From contig NZ_FNJV01000001.1 in the NCBI RefSeq assembly GCF_900103125.1, positions 1,240,001 to 1,304,000 on the forward strand: a DNA stretch of 64,000 nucleotides. The letters run 5' to 3'. Below, piece after piece: positions 26,374 through 35,304 of this stretch. The stretch is from Mucilaginibacter sp. OK268. GTDB taxonomy: Bacteria > Bacteroidota > Bacteroidia > Sphingobacteriales > Sphingobacteriaceae. The notes under the pieces were generated by a model. The model was not told where the DNA came from, did no database searches, and worked only from the letters and a program-made list of their open reading frames with translations. How positions within the stretch are numbered: position 1 is the first letter of the stretch; every line of letters begins with the position of its first letter. The translations under genes were made by a program, and so were the position numbers.

Positions 26374-28728
26374 ATGTCTGTACTAAAACTATCACATCTT
26401 CCCAAGGCTCTTTTACCAGCAATCCTGCTCATTTCTGAGGTGGGCTTTGCTCAAACCAACAATAAAACGGTTCCGCCGGTACCGGAGATTCGCGCCATAC
26501 AGCCGGGCGATAAAAAGATCGTTGTTCCGCAAAGCCCGGGAGGGTATCATCTGTTGTTTAAAGGCAGCGATCGCTCACCCATCATTGATAGCACGGGGGC
26601 AATTATTACCCCTTTGGTGGAGAGCAAGGTGAACCTGTATTTTCAACTGATCAGCAATCAAACAGATACGCTTAAATACGATGTTTCTAAACAAGTAACC
26701 GTTCCCGGGAAATTTGCCAATCAGGGTATCAATCCACAGCCTTTTATCATTCCGGCCCTGCGCGAATGGCATGGCGGTCAGGGTAATTATGCCTTAACAT
26801 CCTCCGACCGTATAGTAGTCAATACAGCCAATAGAACTACCCTGCAAAAAGTAGCCGCTATTTTAAAAAAAGAGATCAAACAACAAACCGGGTTTAATTT
26901 AGCCATCGTAACCGGAAGGCCCGAAAAGGGAGATATTTTCTTGACCCTTAAGGAACAAGACAAAAGCATTGGCGAAGAGGGTTATTATTTTAAGGTTAAT
27001 CAATACATCACTATCAGCGCGCTTCAATACCAGGGTTTGTTTTGGGGCACACGTACCTTATTGCAGCTGCTGGAGCATCAAACACACATCCCCAAAGGTA
27101 TAGCCCGCGATTATCCCGAATTTAAAGTGCGGGGTTTTGTGTTGGATGACGGTCGTAAGTTTTTTAGCCTCCAATTTTTGAGGGACTATGTGAAGCTGAT
27201 GTCCTACTATAAAATGAACGATTTTCAGATCCATTTGAATGATAATGGCTTCAAAAAATATTTTAATAATAGTTGGGACAGCACCTATTCGGCCTTCCGG
27301 TTAGAAAATGCCACCTATCCCAGTCTGACCGCTAAGGATGGTTCGTACACTAAAAAAGAGTTTATCGACCTACAGCAATTAGGCAACGACTATGCCGTCC
27401 GCATCATCCCCGAAATTGATGTGCCCGCGCATGCTCTCGCCTTTACCAAGGTGGTTCCCGAAATTGGGAGTAAACAATATGGCATGGATCACCTCGATCT
27501 GCATAACCCGCTTACCTATACCATCATCGAAAATATACTGAAGGAGTATCTGGGGGGAGATCATCCCGTATTTACAGGTAAGGAGGTGCATATCGGCACC
27601 GACGAATACGCCAAGAAAGATGCGGAAGCTTTCCGTGCTTTTACCGATCATTTTATCAAATATGTACAAGGCTTTGGTAAAGATGTACGGGTTTGGGGAG
27701 CTCTGACCCATGCGGCGGGTACCACACCGGTGACCGTTAAAAACGTCACCATGAATACCTGGTATAACGGTTACGCCAATCCCGTCGACATGAAGAAGGT
27801 GGGCTACAACCAGATCAGCACACCCGATGGCTGGTTATATATTGTGCCCGCCGCCGGTTATTATTATGATTACCTGGATTATAAAAATATTTACGAAAAC
27901 TGGACACCATCCATGATTGGCGATGTGCGCTTCCCGGCCGGCGACCCGACCATTATCGGTGGTTCTTTTGCCGCCTGGAACGATATCGTAGGCAATGGCA
28001 TCAGCGAAAAAGATGTGAACGACCGCGTATTTCCGGCCATGCAGGTTTTATCACAAAAAATGTGGGGTGGAAATCATACTGAAAGTGCTTATCCCGATTT
28101 TGCTGTAGCGAGTAAACAGGTTGACGAAGGTCCGGCTGTAAATATCAGGGGCAGGATAAGTGCAGATACAACTACGATTACCCGTTTTACTTTTGATAAA
28201 AGCGACCGCCGGGTTAAGCTTCAGGGGACTATCTATACCAAAGGCATAAAAGGACAGGCCCTCGCGTTTTCAGGCGAAAATAGTTTAGCCACATTACCTT
28301 ATCCCGAGATCGGTTATAACTATACTGTTTCCTTTTGGATCAATCCTGCTGATAACCCTACAGAGGATGTGGTGCTGTTCAAGGGCCCCAATTCGGTAGT
28401 GAAATTAAAACAGGGAAACACCGGCAAACTGGGCTTCTCCAGAGATGGTTACAACTTCGATTTTGACTACGCCGTTCCAGAAAACGTTTGGACACACGTG
28501 GTGATCTCTGGTACTAACAAAGGTACAAGCCTGTACATCAATGGTGCTTTACAAAAGAAACTGTACGACGATTGGATCCAGTTCAGCGATAAAGAAAAAA
28601 CAAAGGTGCGTAAGGTAGAAACCCTGTTTTTTCCACTGCGGGAGATGGGCGGCTTCCATGGTAAAATAGATGAGCTGCAGATCTGGAACAGGGCATTATC
28701 CGACCAGGAAATAGCGAACGACAAATAG
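26374..28728 (+). CDS. Secreted GH20 beta-N-acetylhexosaminidase with C-terminal LamG-like domain
   Basis: 784 residues. A signal peptide ends near GFAQ. Residues ~30-110 form a small beta-sandwich resembling a chitobiase-type extra domain. The GH20b alpha/beta domain follows (~125-245), then the TIM barrel (~250-560) starting at FKVRGFVLDDGRKFF. The catalytic Asp-Glu pair is D410-E411 in HIGTDEYAKK, supporting the substrate-assisted mechanism. Residues ~615-780 are a concanavalin/LamG-like sandwich (YTVSFWINPADN, TSLYINGALQ, IDELQIWNRALSDQE), probably for glycan binding. It removes terminal beta-GlcNAc or beta-GalNAc. It lies 30 bp after GH116, so the two are likely co-transcribed. Confidence 0.93.
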   Translation: MSVLKLSHLPKALLPAILLISEVGFAQTNNKTVPPVPEIRAIQPGDKKIVVPQSPGGYHLLFKGSDRSPIIDSTGAIITPLVESKVNLYFQLISNQTDTLKYDVSKQVTVPGKFANQGINPQPFIIPALREWHGGQGNYALTSSDRIVVNTANRTTLQKVAAILKKEIKQQTGFNLAIVTGRPEKGDIFLTLKEQDKSIGEEGYYFKVNQYITISALQYQGLFWGTRTLLQLLEHQTHIPKGIARDYPEFKVRGFVLDDGRKFFSLQFLRDYVKLMSYYKMNDFQIHLNDNGFKKYFNNSWDSTYSAFRLENATYPSLTAKDGSYTKKEFIDLQQLGNDYAVRIIPEIDVPAHALAFTKVVPEIGSKQYGMDHLDLHNPLTYTIIENILKEYLGGDHPVFTGKEVHIGTDEYAKKDAEAFRAFTDHFIKYVQGFGKDVRVWGALTHAAGTTPVTVKNVTMNTWYNGYANPVDMKKVGYNQISTPDGWLYIVPAAGYYYDYLDYKNIYENWTPSMIGDVRFPAGDPTIIGGSFAAWNDIVGNGISEKDVNDRVFPAMQVLSQKMWGGNHTESAYPDFAVASKQVDEGPAVNIRGRISADTTTITRFTFDKSDRRVKLQGTIYTKGIKGQALAFSGENSLATLPYPEIGYNYTVSFWINPADNPTEDVVLFKGPNSVVKLKQGNTGKLGFSRDGYNFDFDYAVPENVWTHVVISGTNKGTSLYINGALQKKLYDDWIQFSDKEKTKVRKVETLFFPLREMGGFHGKIDELQIWNRALSDQEIANDK

Positions 28729-28772
28729 CCCTAAACTTTAAAAAAGTAAAAGAACACATGATCAACACAGGC

Positions 28773-28965
28773 AAATCGCTTTTAAATAGGCGGCACCTAC
28801 GGAGCCGATACTTTTTTGTATTTTATCTACAAACATGTTACTCCTCCGGAGTTGTGTTTGGGCGGGCTGTTAAACTCCGGAGGAGTAACATGTTTATAGC
28901 AGAAAATATTTTTATAAAGGCTCCGTTAGGTGCCTCCTATCGACCACATGATTTAAAAGCGATTT
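28773..28965. repeat. 193 bp nested inverted repeat (MITE/REP-like palindromic element)
   Basis: Three nested arm pairs fold the segment into one long hairpin. The outer arms are AAATCGCTTTTAAAT (28773-28787) with its perfect complement at 28951-28965. The middle arms (~28788-28806 and ~28918-28938) differ by one mismatch and one indel. The inner arms contain CATGTTACTCCTCCGGAG and pair perfectly over 22 bp (28831-28852 with 28872-28893). It occupies the GH20-GH123 gap and supplies a false in-frame extension to the GH123 gene. It resembles short interspersed palindromes common in Bacteroidota genomes; no coding capacity. Confidence 0.85.
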
Positions 28966-28970
28966 CCCTG

Positions 28971-30659
28971 ATGATCAAAAAAATTGCCACCATTTTATCC
29001 GTGATAATATTGGGAGGATTAACAAGCCTCCAGGCCCAGAGTATTAAATTAGTAGACCCTTTAGAGCCTATATATCCCGATACCAATCATATAGAACAAT
29101 ATACCAATAACTACCGGCAAGAGTTTTCCTTAAATACCAATGCCGATGTTCATGTGTTGATAGAAGCAGCCCCGGGAACTACTATATCTATATCCGCCGA
29201 TATCAATAAGCACCGTGTGCCGCTTTCATCATGGAGTCAATTACTCGATGTCCCTGTGGAACGGAATACAGGTTTAACCGGCAGGACCGAGATCTATAAT
29301 CATCAAATCAATCCATATGTTATCCGTCGCGCGCCTTTTCGCATTTATGAGGCCATACAGCCGCTCAAACAACCCCAATTAGTAACAAGTAACAGGTTTA
29401 CGGCCTTAAGTCTGACCATCGACCAATCGTTGATCTCCAAAGCCGGCGATTATTCCTGCCATATCCTGGTTAAGGGCAAGAGCTGGCAGCGTAAGGCCGT
29501 TTTTACCATAAAAGTTTATCCTGTAAAGCTGCCATCTGTGGCCGATCAGCATTTTTTCTATACCAATTGGTTCAATATAGTGCAGATGGAAAAACGACAG
29601 CACGTGGAGCGTTGGACAAAAGATTGGTTTACCATGCTCGATAAATACGCGCGACTCATGGCACATGGTCGCCAGAACTGTATCAATATCCCCGAAGAAT
29701 TATTGAGCTATCACGATAACCACATCGCCCTGGACGAAAAACGACTGTTAGATTTCATAGCCGTTTTCCGGAAATATGGTTTTAAATACTTTGAATCGCC
29801 CCACTTGATGTACCGTGGCGATAATGACGATTGGAACGATCCGGAATTGAAAGTTTTCCTGACCAAAAGGCACTACCATACACCGGAAGCTAAGCTGGAT
29901 GTTGACACCATGGTGCATTTGATCAAAAACTTTTGCGTTAAAAATAACCTGGAACACAGCTGGCTGCAGCATGTATCAGACGAACCTAAACAAGTACAGG
30001 CCAAATGCTACCGCGAGATAGTGGCACAAGTACGGTCCATATACCCGGCTATAAAAATTATTGAGGCCACAAATGATAGGGATAGCCTGGCCGGCAGTGT
30101 CGATCTATGGTGCCCCACCATTGACGATTACCAGGAAAACCAGGCTTTTTTTGATGAACGGAAAAAGCATAACGAAAACGTATTGGTTTATACCTGCCTA
30201 ACTCCCGGCGGTAAATGGCTCAACCGCACGCTTGATGAGGAAAGACTGCGACAGGTATACTTTGGCTGGGCCGCTGCCAAATACAATACATTAGGCTTTC
30301 TGCACTGGGGCTTAAACCAATACCATGTTCCCGATCCTTTACAACAAAGCGTGGTACATCATTTTGCACCGGGCGCGGCACTCAATAACGAGCTCCCGCC
30401 GGGCGACACCCATATTATTTATCCCGGTGCGGATGGGCCGCTGTCGTCCCAGCGTTTTGAATCGCAACGGATCGGTATTGAGGATTATGAACTATTGAAA
30501 ATGCTGCAAAGCAAGGATAATACAGCAGCAGCCGGTATTATCGGGCAGATTTTCAATAGTTACAATGATTACAATACATCGGTACAAAAATACCGGCTGG
30601 CAAAGGCCCAATTATTGAAAGCTTTATCTGTAAATTCAACTGAACTTATCTCCAAATAA
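28971..30659 (+). CDS. Secreted GH123 (former DUF4091) beta-N-acetylgalactosaminidase-like protein
   Basis: 562 residues from the ATG at 28971; this start is chosen because a signal peptide begins there (KKIATILSVIILGGLTSLQAQ), while the upstream 71 open codons come from the palindromic repeat. The N-terminal ~170 residues are a beta-sandwich. The TIM barrel that follows has FFYTNWFN, the Asp-Glu pair D337-E338 in WLQHVSDEPKQ, DLWCPTIDDYQ and GFLHWGLNQY, which match the GH123 catalytic domain. Characterised GH123 enzymes release beta-GalNAc from glycosphingolipids. The final barrel segment (RIGIEDYELLKML) is also typical. The gene is ten bases from the next glycosidase. Confidence 0.82.
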   Translation: MIKKIATILSVIILGGLTSLQAQSIKLVDPLEPIYPDTNHIEQYTNNYRQEFSLNTNADVHVLIEAAPGTTISISADINKHRVPLSSWSQLLDVPVERNTGLTGRTEIYNHQINPYVIRRAPFRIYEAIQPLKQPQLVTSNRFTALSLTIDQSLISKAGDYSCHILVKGKSWQRKAVFTIKVYPVKLPSVADQHFFYTNWFNIVQMEKRQHVERWTKDWFTMLDKYARLMAHGRQNCINIPEELLSYHDNHIALDEKRLLDFIAVFRKYGFKYFESPHLMYRGDNDDWNDPELKVFLTKRHYHTPEAKLDVDTMVHLIKNFCVKNNLEHSWLQHVSDEPKQVQAKCYREIVAQVRSIYPAIKIIEATNDRDSLAGSVDLWCPTIDDYQENQAFFDERKKHNENVLVYTCLTPGGKWLNRTLDEERLRQVYFGWAAAKYNTLGFLHWGLNQYHVPDPLQQSVVHHFAPGAALNNELPPGDTHIIYPGADGPLSSQRFESQRIGIEDYELLKMLQSKDNTAAAGIIGQIFNSYNDYNTSVQKYRLAKAQLLKALSVNSTELISK

Positions 30660-30668
30660 ACAATTACC

Positions 30669-32858
30669 ATGACGATATTTTCCTGTAATCTGAAACATGC
30701 GTTCGCAGCCATGATCTGTTTTTTTATGCTGATAGGACTATGTTCCCCGATTAACGCTCAAACTAAACCGCAGGCCGACTGGCTGCTTAACCCAACCGCT
30801 TATAAAGCGGTGATCAAAGCTGCTCCCTCTGGTAAAGAGATCACGCTGAATAATGGCTTGGTTAAAAGAACTTTTAGGTTGAGTCCCAATTTGGTTTGTA
30901 CAAATTATACGAACCTGGTTAACGGACAACAGTTGTTACGCTCGGTTAAGCCCGAGGCCCGTTTAACCATTAACGGTAAAAGTTATAATGTAGGTGGATT
31001 GATAGGGCAAAAAGAGAACGCCTACCTTTTGCCCGAATGGATCGATAATTTCAGTGCCGGTAAAAACGATTTCCAGCTAAAACGTTTTGAGATCAAAGCG
31101 CTGGTACCCAGTCTTAACTGGAAAAGTAAATTCTGGGCAAGCAATCATCATCAACCCGCTGGCCAGCAGATCGATTTCCTCTACCTTCCCGCCGCGCCTG
31201 AGCTAGCAGGATTGGAGGTTACGGTTACCTATGAACTGTATGATGGCTTACCGCTGATTGTTAAATCACTCCGGATCAATAACAAGCGCGATCAGTCATT
31301 TAAGATCAATAGGGTGGTTAGCGAGGTGTTGGGTATGGTAGAGGAGCAAAGCGCCGTGGTTGGTACACCCGCCAATATGGCCAAACCGCAGGGCATATAT
31401 TTGGAGACAAATTATGCCTTTAACAATGCCATGCGGTATGATCTGAGCGACCAAACCACGCACTGGAAAGCTGATTCAACCTATACCTCGCAGGTAAATT
31501 ATGATTATCAGACCCCATGCCTGCTGGAGGTCTACCCGGATAAGGCGCCCGGTATTGATCTGCAAAAAGGAGAAACTTTAAACTCCGTACGCACAAACGA
31601 GTTACTGATGGACAGTTACGACCGGGAACGCAGGGGACTGGCTATCCGTACCATGTACAACACCATAGCGCCCTGGACAACCGCCAACCCCATATTTATG
31701 CACCTGGTGAGCCGCAATGATGAAGAGGTACACACAGCGATAGATCAATGCGCGGCAACAGGCTATGAGGCCCTGATATTGAGTTTCGGTAGCCATTGCA
31801 ATATGGAGGATACCTCTGCCGTTAACATCAAAAGATGGAAACAACTGGCTGCTTATGCGCATAGCAAGGGGATCTTTATAGGGGGATATTCCCTGTTTAG
31901 TTCGCGCCGAATAAGTGATGAGGATGATGTGATCAACCCTAAAACAGGCAAACCCGGCGGGGCTTTCTTTGGCAACGCGCCATGCTTCGGCAGTAAATGG
32001 GGACTGGCCTATCGCGATAAAATAAAAACCTTTTACGCGCAAACAGATTTCGATATCTGGGAAAATGATGGCCCGTATCCCGGCGACGTATGCGCATCGA
32101 CAACGCATCCAGGGCATAAAGGCCTGGACGATTCGCAATGGCGGCAAATGGAGATCCAAAAGGATCTGTATCATTCCCTGCATGAAAAAGGCGTATATAT
32201 CAACGCCCCCGATTGGTATTTTTTAGATGGTACCAATAAAATAGCGATAGGTTATCGCGAAGTGAATTTCTCGCTCTCGCGCGAAGAGCAGATGATCCTG
32301 AACCGTCAGAATATTTTTGACGGTACCTGGGAAAAAACGGCCTCCATGAGCTGGGGATTTGTGCCGCTAACCAAATACCAGGGCGGCGGTCCGGAAGCGG
32401 TGCTGGAACCTTTGAAAGACCATCTGAAAGATTACGAACAATTGATGGCCCAGTATTACGGGGCAGGGGTACAAGCCTGCTATCGTGGTCCGCGGTTATA
32501 TGATACGGAGGTCACTAAGCAAACCGTTATCAAAGTGATCAATTGGTACAAAAAATACCGCGATATACTCAACTCGCAGATCATTCACCTGCGCCGGGCC
32601 GATGGCCGCGATTGGGACGGGATCTTGCATGTAAACCCCAACCTACAAACCAAAGGCATGCTGATGCTGTATAACCCGCTCAAGCAAACCATCACCCGTA
32701 CTGTCAGCATCCCGTTGTACTATACCGGGCTGACCAGCACGGCTACGGTTCAGGAACAGGAAGGCCCCGCGAAAAAATACACGCTAAGCCGTGACTATAA
32801 AATAACCTGCACTTTTACCCTGAAACCCGAAAGTTACACCTGGGTACAGATCAAGTAA
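30669..32858 (+). CDS. Secreted alpha-galactosidase-like glycoside hydrolase (clan GH-D-like)
   Basis: 729 residues with a signal peptide (INAQ, ~31). An N-terminal beta-super-sandwich (~35-320) carries TLNNGLVKRTFRL, common in GH36-like proteins. A TIM barrel (~330-610) follows, with MHLVSRNDEEV, LILSFGSHCNMED and FDIWENDGPYPGD (D460, D462, D467), where GH-D enzymes have their nucleophile strand. A C-terminal beta domain (~640-729) ends the protein. The family is not certain; the order and motifs fit retaining alpha-galactosidase relatives, but another clan GH-D specificity such as alpha-N-acetylgalactosaminidase is possible. It is the last gene of the four-enzyme run (10 bp after GH123). 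Confidence 0.6.
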   Translation: MTIFSCNLKHAFAAMICFFMLIGLCSPINAQTKPQADWLLNPTAYKAVIKAAPSGKEITLNNGLVKRTFRLSPNLVCTNYTNLVNGQQLLRSVKPEARLTINGKSYNVGGLIGQKENAYLLPEWIDNFSAGKNDFQLKRFEIKALVPSLNWKSKFWASNHHQPAGQQIDFLYLPAAPELAGLEVTVTYELYDGLPLIVKSLRINNKRDQSFKINRVVSEVLGMVEEQSAVVGTPANMAKPQGIYLETNYAFNNAMRYDLSDQTTHWKADSTYTSQVNYDYQTPCLLEVYPDKAPGIDLQKGETLNSVRTNELLMDSYDRERRGLAIRTMYNTIAPWTTANPIFMHLVSRNDEEVHTAIDQCAATGYEALILSFGSHCNMEDTSAVNIKRWKQLAAYAHSKGIFIGGYSLFSSRRISDEDDVINPKTGKPGGAFFGNAPCFGSKWGLAYRDKIKTFYAQTDFDIWENDGPYPGDVCASTTHPGHKGLDDSQWRQMEIQKDLYHSLHEKGVYINAPDWYFLDGTNKIAIGYREVNFSLSREEQMILNRQNIFDGTWEKTASMSWGFVPLTKYQGGGPEAVLEPLKDHLKDYEQLMAQYYGAGVQACYRGPRLYDTEVTKQTVIKVINWYKKYRDILNSQIIHLRRADGRDWDGILHVNPNLQTKGMLMLYNPLKQTITRTVSIPLYYTGLTSTATVQEQEGPAKKYTLSRDYKITCTFTLKPESYTWVQIK

Positions 32859-32945
32859 GGGTTTGGGGAGATTTTTGGAGTATGGATTTGGGAAGCAAGG
32901 AGCAAGGACGAAAAGAGTAAGGAGCAAAGACAAAATATAAAAAGT

Positions 32946-33032
32946 ATGTCATTGCGCGTAGCGTGGCAATCTCGTAGCTATTCCTATTGATTAGAACGTG
33001 ATGAGATTGCTTCGTACCTCGCAAAGACATGG
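32946..33032. repeat. Palindromic interspersed repeat, CATTGCG/CGCAATG family
   Basis: The segment starts ATGTCATTGCGCGTAGCG and ends GATTGCTTCGTACCTCGCAA followed by AGACATGG. Its ends form an imperfect inverted repeat. Two relatives occur in the window, at 54726-54864 and 56648-56735. It lies after the glycosidase operon. Confidence 0.7.
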
Positions 33033-33049
33033 TATAGAAATTTTCGAAT

Positions 33050-33333
33050 CTCCCTGATTTTTCGTATATTTATATCAACACCAGCCCGGATCTCTTTTTT
33101 TAGAGACCCGGGCTGTTTGGTTAAAGGGAAAATAAGACCAAAAACCGACCGTTTTTCACTTAGTTAATTGATATTCAATAAATTAATACTTTTTAAACCT
33201 TTCAAAACCCACCAAAAATTTGTTAAAAAGTGTTAAAATGGCGTTAAAAAAGTGTTAAATGGATAAAAAACAAGCCTTTTTGCCCCTGTTTTGACTAAAA
33301 AAGTGTTAAAATTTAAGGTTTAAAAAGTTTTTT
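33050..33333. repeat. AT-rich hairpin-tipped element, copy A (inverted relative of 51172-51460)
   Basis: Read on the minus strand it holds, in order, TTTTAACACTTTTTTAGTC, AAACAGGGGCAAAAA, TTTTAACACTTTTTAACAAA, GGTCGGTTTTTG and a GC-rich hairpin (33082-33115: CAGCCCGG..CCGGGCTG stem, one mismatch, T-rich loop). The same blocks in the same order and spacing occur on the plus strand at 51172-51460. The segment fills the gap up to the stop codon of the DUF1304 gene, has no ORF, and contains several AAGTGTTAAAA repeats. Nature unknown: interspersed repeat or structured RNA. Confidence 0.7.
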
Positions 33334-33334
33334 C

Positions 33335-33694
33335 TTACCTGATCAAGATAAGAATGATAGCCAGCAACGCCGGTACCGCCTGAATAAAGAATATCTTTTT
33401 GGTTACGGTAAGCGCTCCGTAAATTCCCGCTACGGCTACACAGATCAGGAAAAACAAGGCAACATTGGTATGCCACTGAGCATCGCTGATAAAAAATGTC
33501 CAGATCAAACCGGCTGCTAAAAAACCATTATATAAACCCTGGTTTGCAGCTAAAACCTTACTCTTTTCCAGTTCCTCCAGTGGTTTGTTAAAGGCTTTAG
33601 GTCCACGGGTTGTCCAGGCGAACATTTCCAGCCATAAGATATAGCAGTGTATAAGGGCTACCAGGCCAATAAGTACTTTGATAATAAGATCCAT
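33335..33694 (-). CDS. DUF1304 family membrane protein
   Basis: 119 residues with four hydrophobic helices. The DUF1304 pattern is clear: LVALIHCYILWLEMFAW, the following KAFNKPLEELEKSKVLAANQGLYNGFLAAGL, and a C-terminal hydrophobic helix. Function of this inner-membrane family is unknown. The gene interrupts the direction of the glycan locus (it is leftward between two rightward blocks) and its stop codon abuts the AT-rich repeat element. Confidence 0.9.
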   Translation of the reverse strand: MDLIIKVLIGLVALIHCYILWLEMFAWTTRGPKAFNKPLEELEKSKVLAANQGLYNGFLAAGLIWTFFISDAQWHTNVALFFLICVAVAGIYGALTVTKKIFFIQAVPALLAIILILIR

Positions 33695-34024
33695 AGGTTT
33701 ATGATTTATAGGATATAAATGTAGTAAAATGTGAATGATATATTAAGTCTGGATTTCTGTTATAGCAATAAAGCTTTGCCTCTATTTAGTTAGACCTTCC
33801 TACATAAGATGAATATATAGCTTACCTTTTTGCTAAATAAGCTTAATTATTGCGAGTATTATAATTGCCGCTAATAATTGTTGTGATTTTTATTAGATAG
33901 TATTATTTGTATCAGTCAATTTTGGAAATTATTCTATTTGTTTGGATACTTATTAAAAAAAATAAAAAAGTTTGCTTAAAAAATCAGAATTAATTAATTA
34001 TGTTTGAATAATAAGCAATTATTT
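33695..34024. other. AT-rich intergenic region upstream of the ROK regulator
   Basis: 330 bp, strongly AT-rich, with no coding frame of note. It should hold divergent promoters for the DUF1304 gene and for the ROK-susC-susD unit. Several TTTG words occur near 33907-33944, but no clean TAnnTTTG box with correct spacing was found. Confidence 0.5.
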
Positions 34025-35260
34025 ATGGAAGGTAGGCATAAGCAAATTAAAAGTGCCCAATTAAAGAGTGATATCTTAAAGCAATTGTATTTTAAAAAAT
34101 CGCTACTATATAGTGAATTAAGCGCGATTTATAACAAAAGTATTCCTGTAATAAATAAAATAATAAACCAGTTGATCAAAGAGGGCTTCGTAGCCGAGAT
34201 TGGTTATGCTGCATCGAGTGGGGGGAGAAGGCCCCTGATGTATTCGGTAAAACCAGATGCTATGTACATCATGGCTATAGCGATGGATCAGTTCTCGACC
34301 CGTATGTTAATTATGGATCTGCATAACGAGCCGATAACGGAAGTTGAAATGATAGCATTGTCGCTAAATGCTAATCCAGAGGCTTTGCCGCAACTGATAG
34401 ATCATATTAACCATTGTATCGTCAATAGTGGGATAGATAAGGCCAGGATACTTGGAATTGGAATTGGTATGCCAGGTTTTGTTAGTGTTTCTGATGGCAT
34501 GAATTACTCCTACCTGGATACAGGCGGCGAAAAACTAACAGAATATATTCAACGCGCTACCGGACTACCGGTATATATAGATAATGATTCGAGTTTAATT
34601 GCACTGGCCGAGCAAAAATTTGGCGCAGCACGATCAAAGGACCAGGCCATGGTTATTAACCTGGGTTGGGGTATAGGGCTGGGGATGATAGTTAACGGTG
34701 AGATTTTTAGAGGAAGTGATGGCTTTGCCGGTGAATTTAGTCATATCCCTTTATCTGAGGACGGTACGCTATGCCTTTGTGGTAAACAAGGTTGCCTGGA
34801 AGCCGAAGCATCAATGCTGGTTGTAACTAAAAGAGCAATAGAAGGCATCAATCAGGGCAAACTATCCTCATTAAAGTCATTTATTAATGAGCCATTGGAA
34901 GTGATCGCGAAAGCCATTTTTGATGCAATAGATATTGGTGATCAATATGTGATAGATCTGCTTTCAGATGCGGGCTATAAAATAGGGAAGGCCCTGGCCA
35001 TACTGATACATATTATGAACCCGCGCGCTATAGTTTTAAGCGGTCGGGGTACAAAAGCCGCTAAAATAATGCTGGCTCCTATACAACAGGCATTAAATAA
35101 ATATTGTATTCCCCGATTGGCGGCAAAAACAGAACTGCTCATTTCATCATTGGGTTTTGATGCCGAACTTTTAGGGGCCGCAGCCCTGGTCATGGAATAT
35201 TTAGACGATGATATTTTAACTACACACTTTAATCAACAGCCTATGGATAAAACACGCTAA
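34025..35260 (+). CDS. ROK family transcriptional regulator
   Basis: 411 residues from ATG 34025; a TTG at 34004 would add seven residues. A winged helix-turn-helix fills ~10-75 (ILKQLYFKKSLLYSELSAIYNKSIPVINKIINQLI as pattern). The ROK sugar-kinase fold follows, with ILGIGIGMPG, IDNDSSLIALAE, INLGWGIGLGMIVNGEI and the zinc motif CLCGKQGCLE. The family senses sugars or sugar phosphates (NagC/Mlc-like) and usually represses catabolic genes. It ends 44 bp before susC in the same direction, so it is probably co-transcribed with the SusC/SusD pair. Its effector may be an amino sugar or galactose set free by the upstream glycosidases; that is inference. Confidence 0.9.
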   Translation: MEGRHKQIKSAQLKSDILKQLYFKKSLLYSELSAIYNKSIPVINKIINQLIKEGFVAEIGYAASSGGRRPLMYSVKPDAMYIMAIAMDQFSTRMLIMDLHNEPITEVEMIALSLNANPEALPQLIDHINHCIVNSGIDKARILGIGIGMPGFVSVSDGMNYSYLDTGGEKLTEYIQRATGLPVYIDNDSSLIALAEQKFGAARSKDQAMVINLGWGIGLGMIVNGEIFRGSDGFAGEFSHIPLSEDGTLCLCGKQGCLEAEASMLVVTKRAIEGINQGKLSSLKSFINEPLEVIAKAIFDAIDIGDQYVIDLLSDAGYKIGKALAILIHIMNPRAIVLSGRGTKAAKIMLAPIQQALNKYCIPRLAAKTELLISSLGFDAELLGAAALVMEYLDDDILTTHFNQQPMDKTR

Positions 35261-35304
35261 GAAAACACAAACAAAAATTTCAAAATTACTATAACCGCTT
35301 AATC

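Noticed and set aside
31602-32183. 193-codon minus-strand frame opposite the alpha-galactosidase-like gene
   Set aside because: Antisense shadow: no domain and no upstream promoter, while the plus frame is a full-length secreted enzyme.
33082-33115. Hairpin of copy A as a simple intrinsic terminator of the glycosidase operon
   Set aside because: No T-tract follows on either strand and it is a conserved part of a ~280 bp element also found elsewhere, so it is better treated as part of that element.
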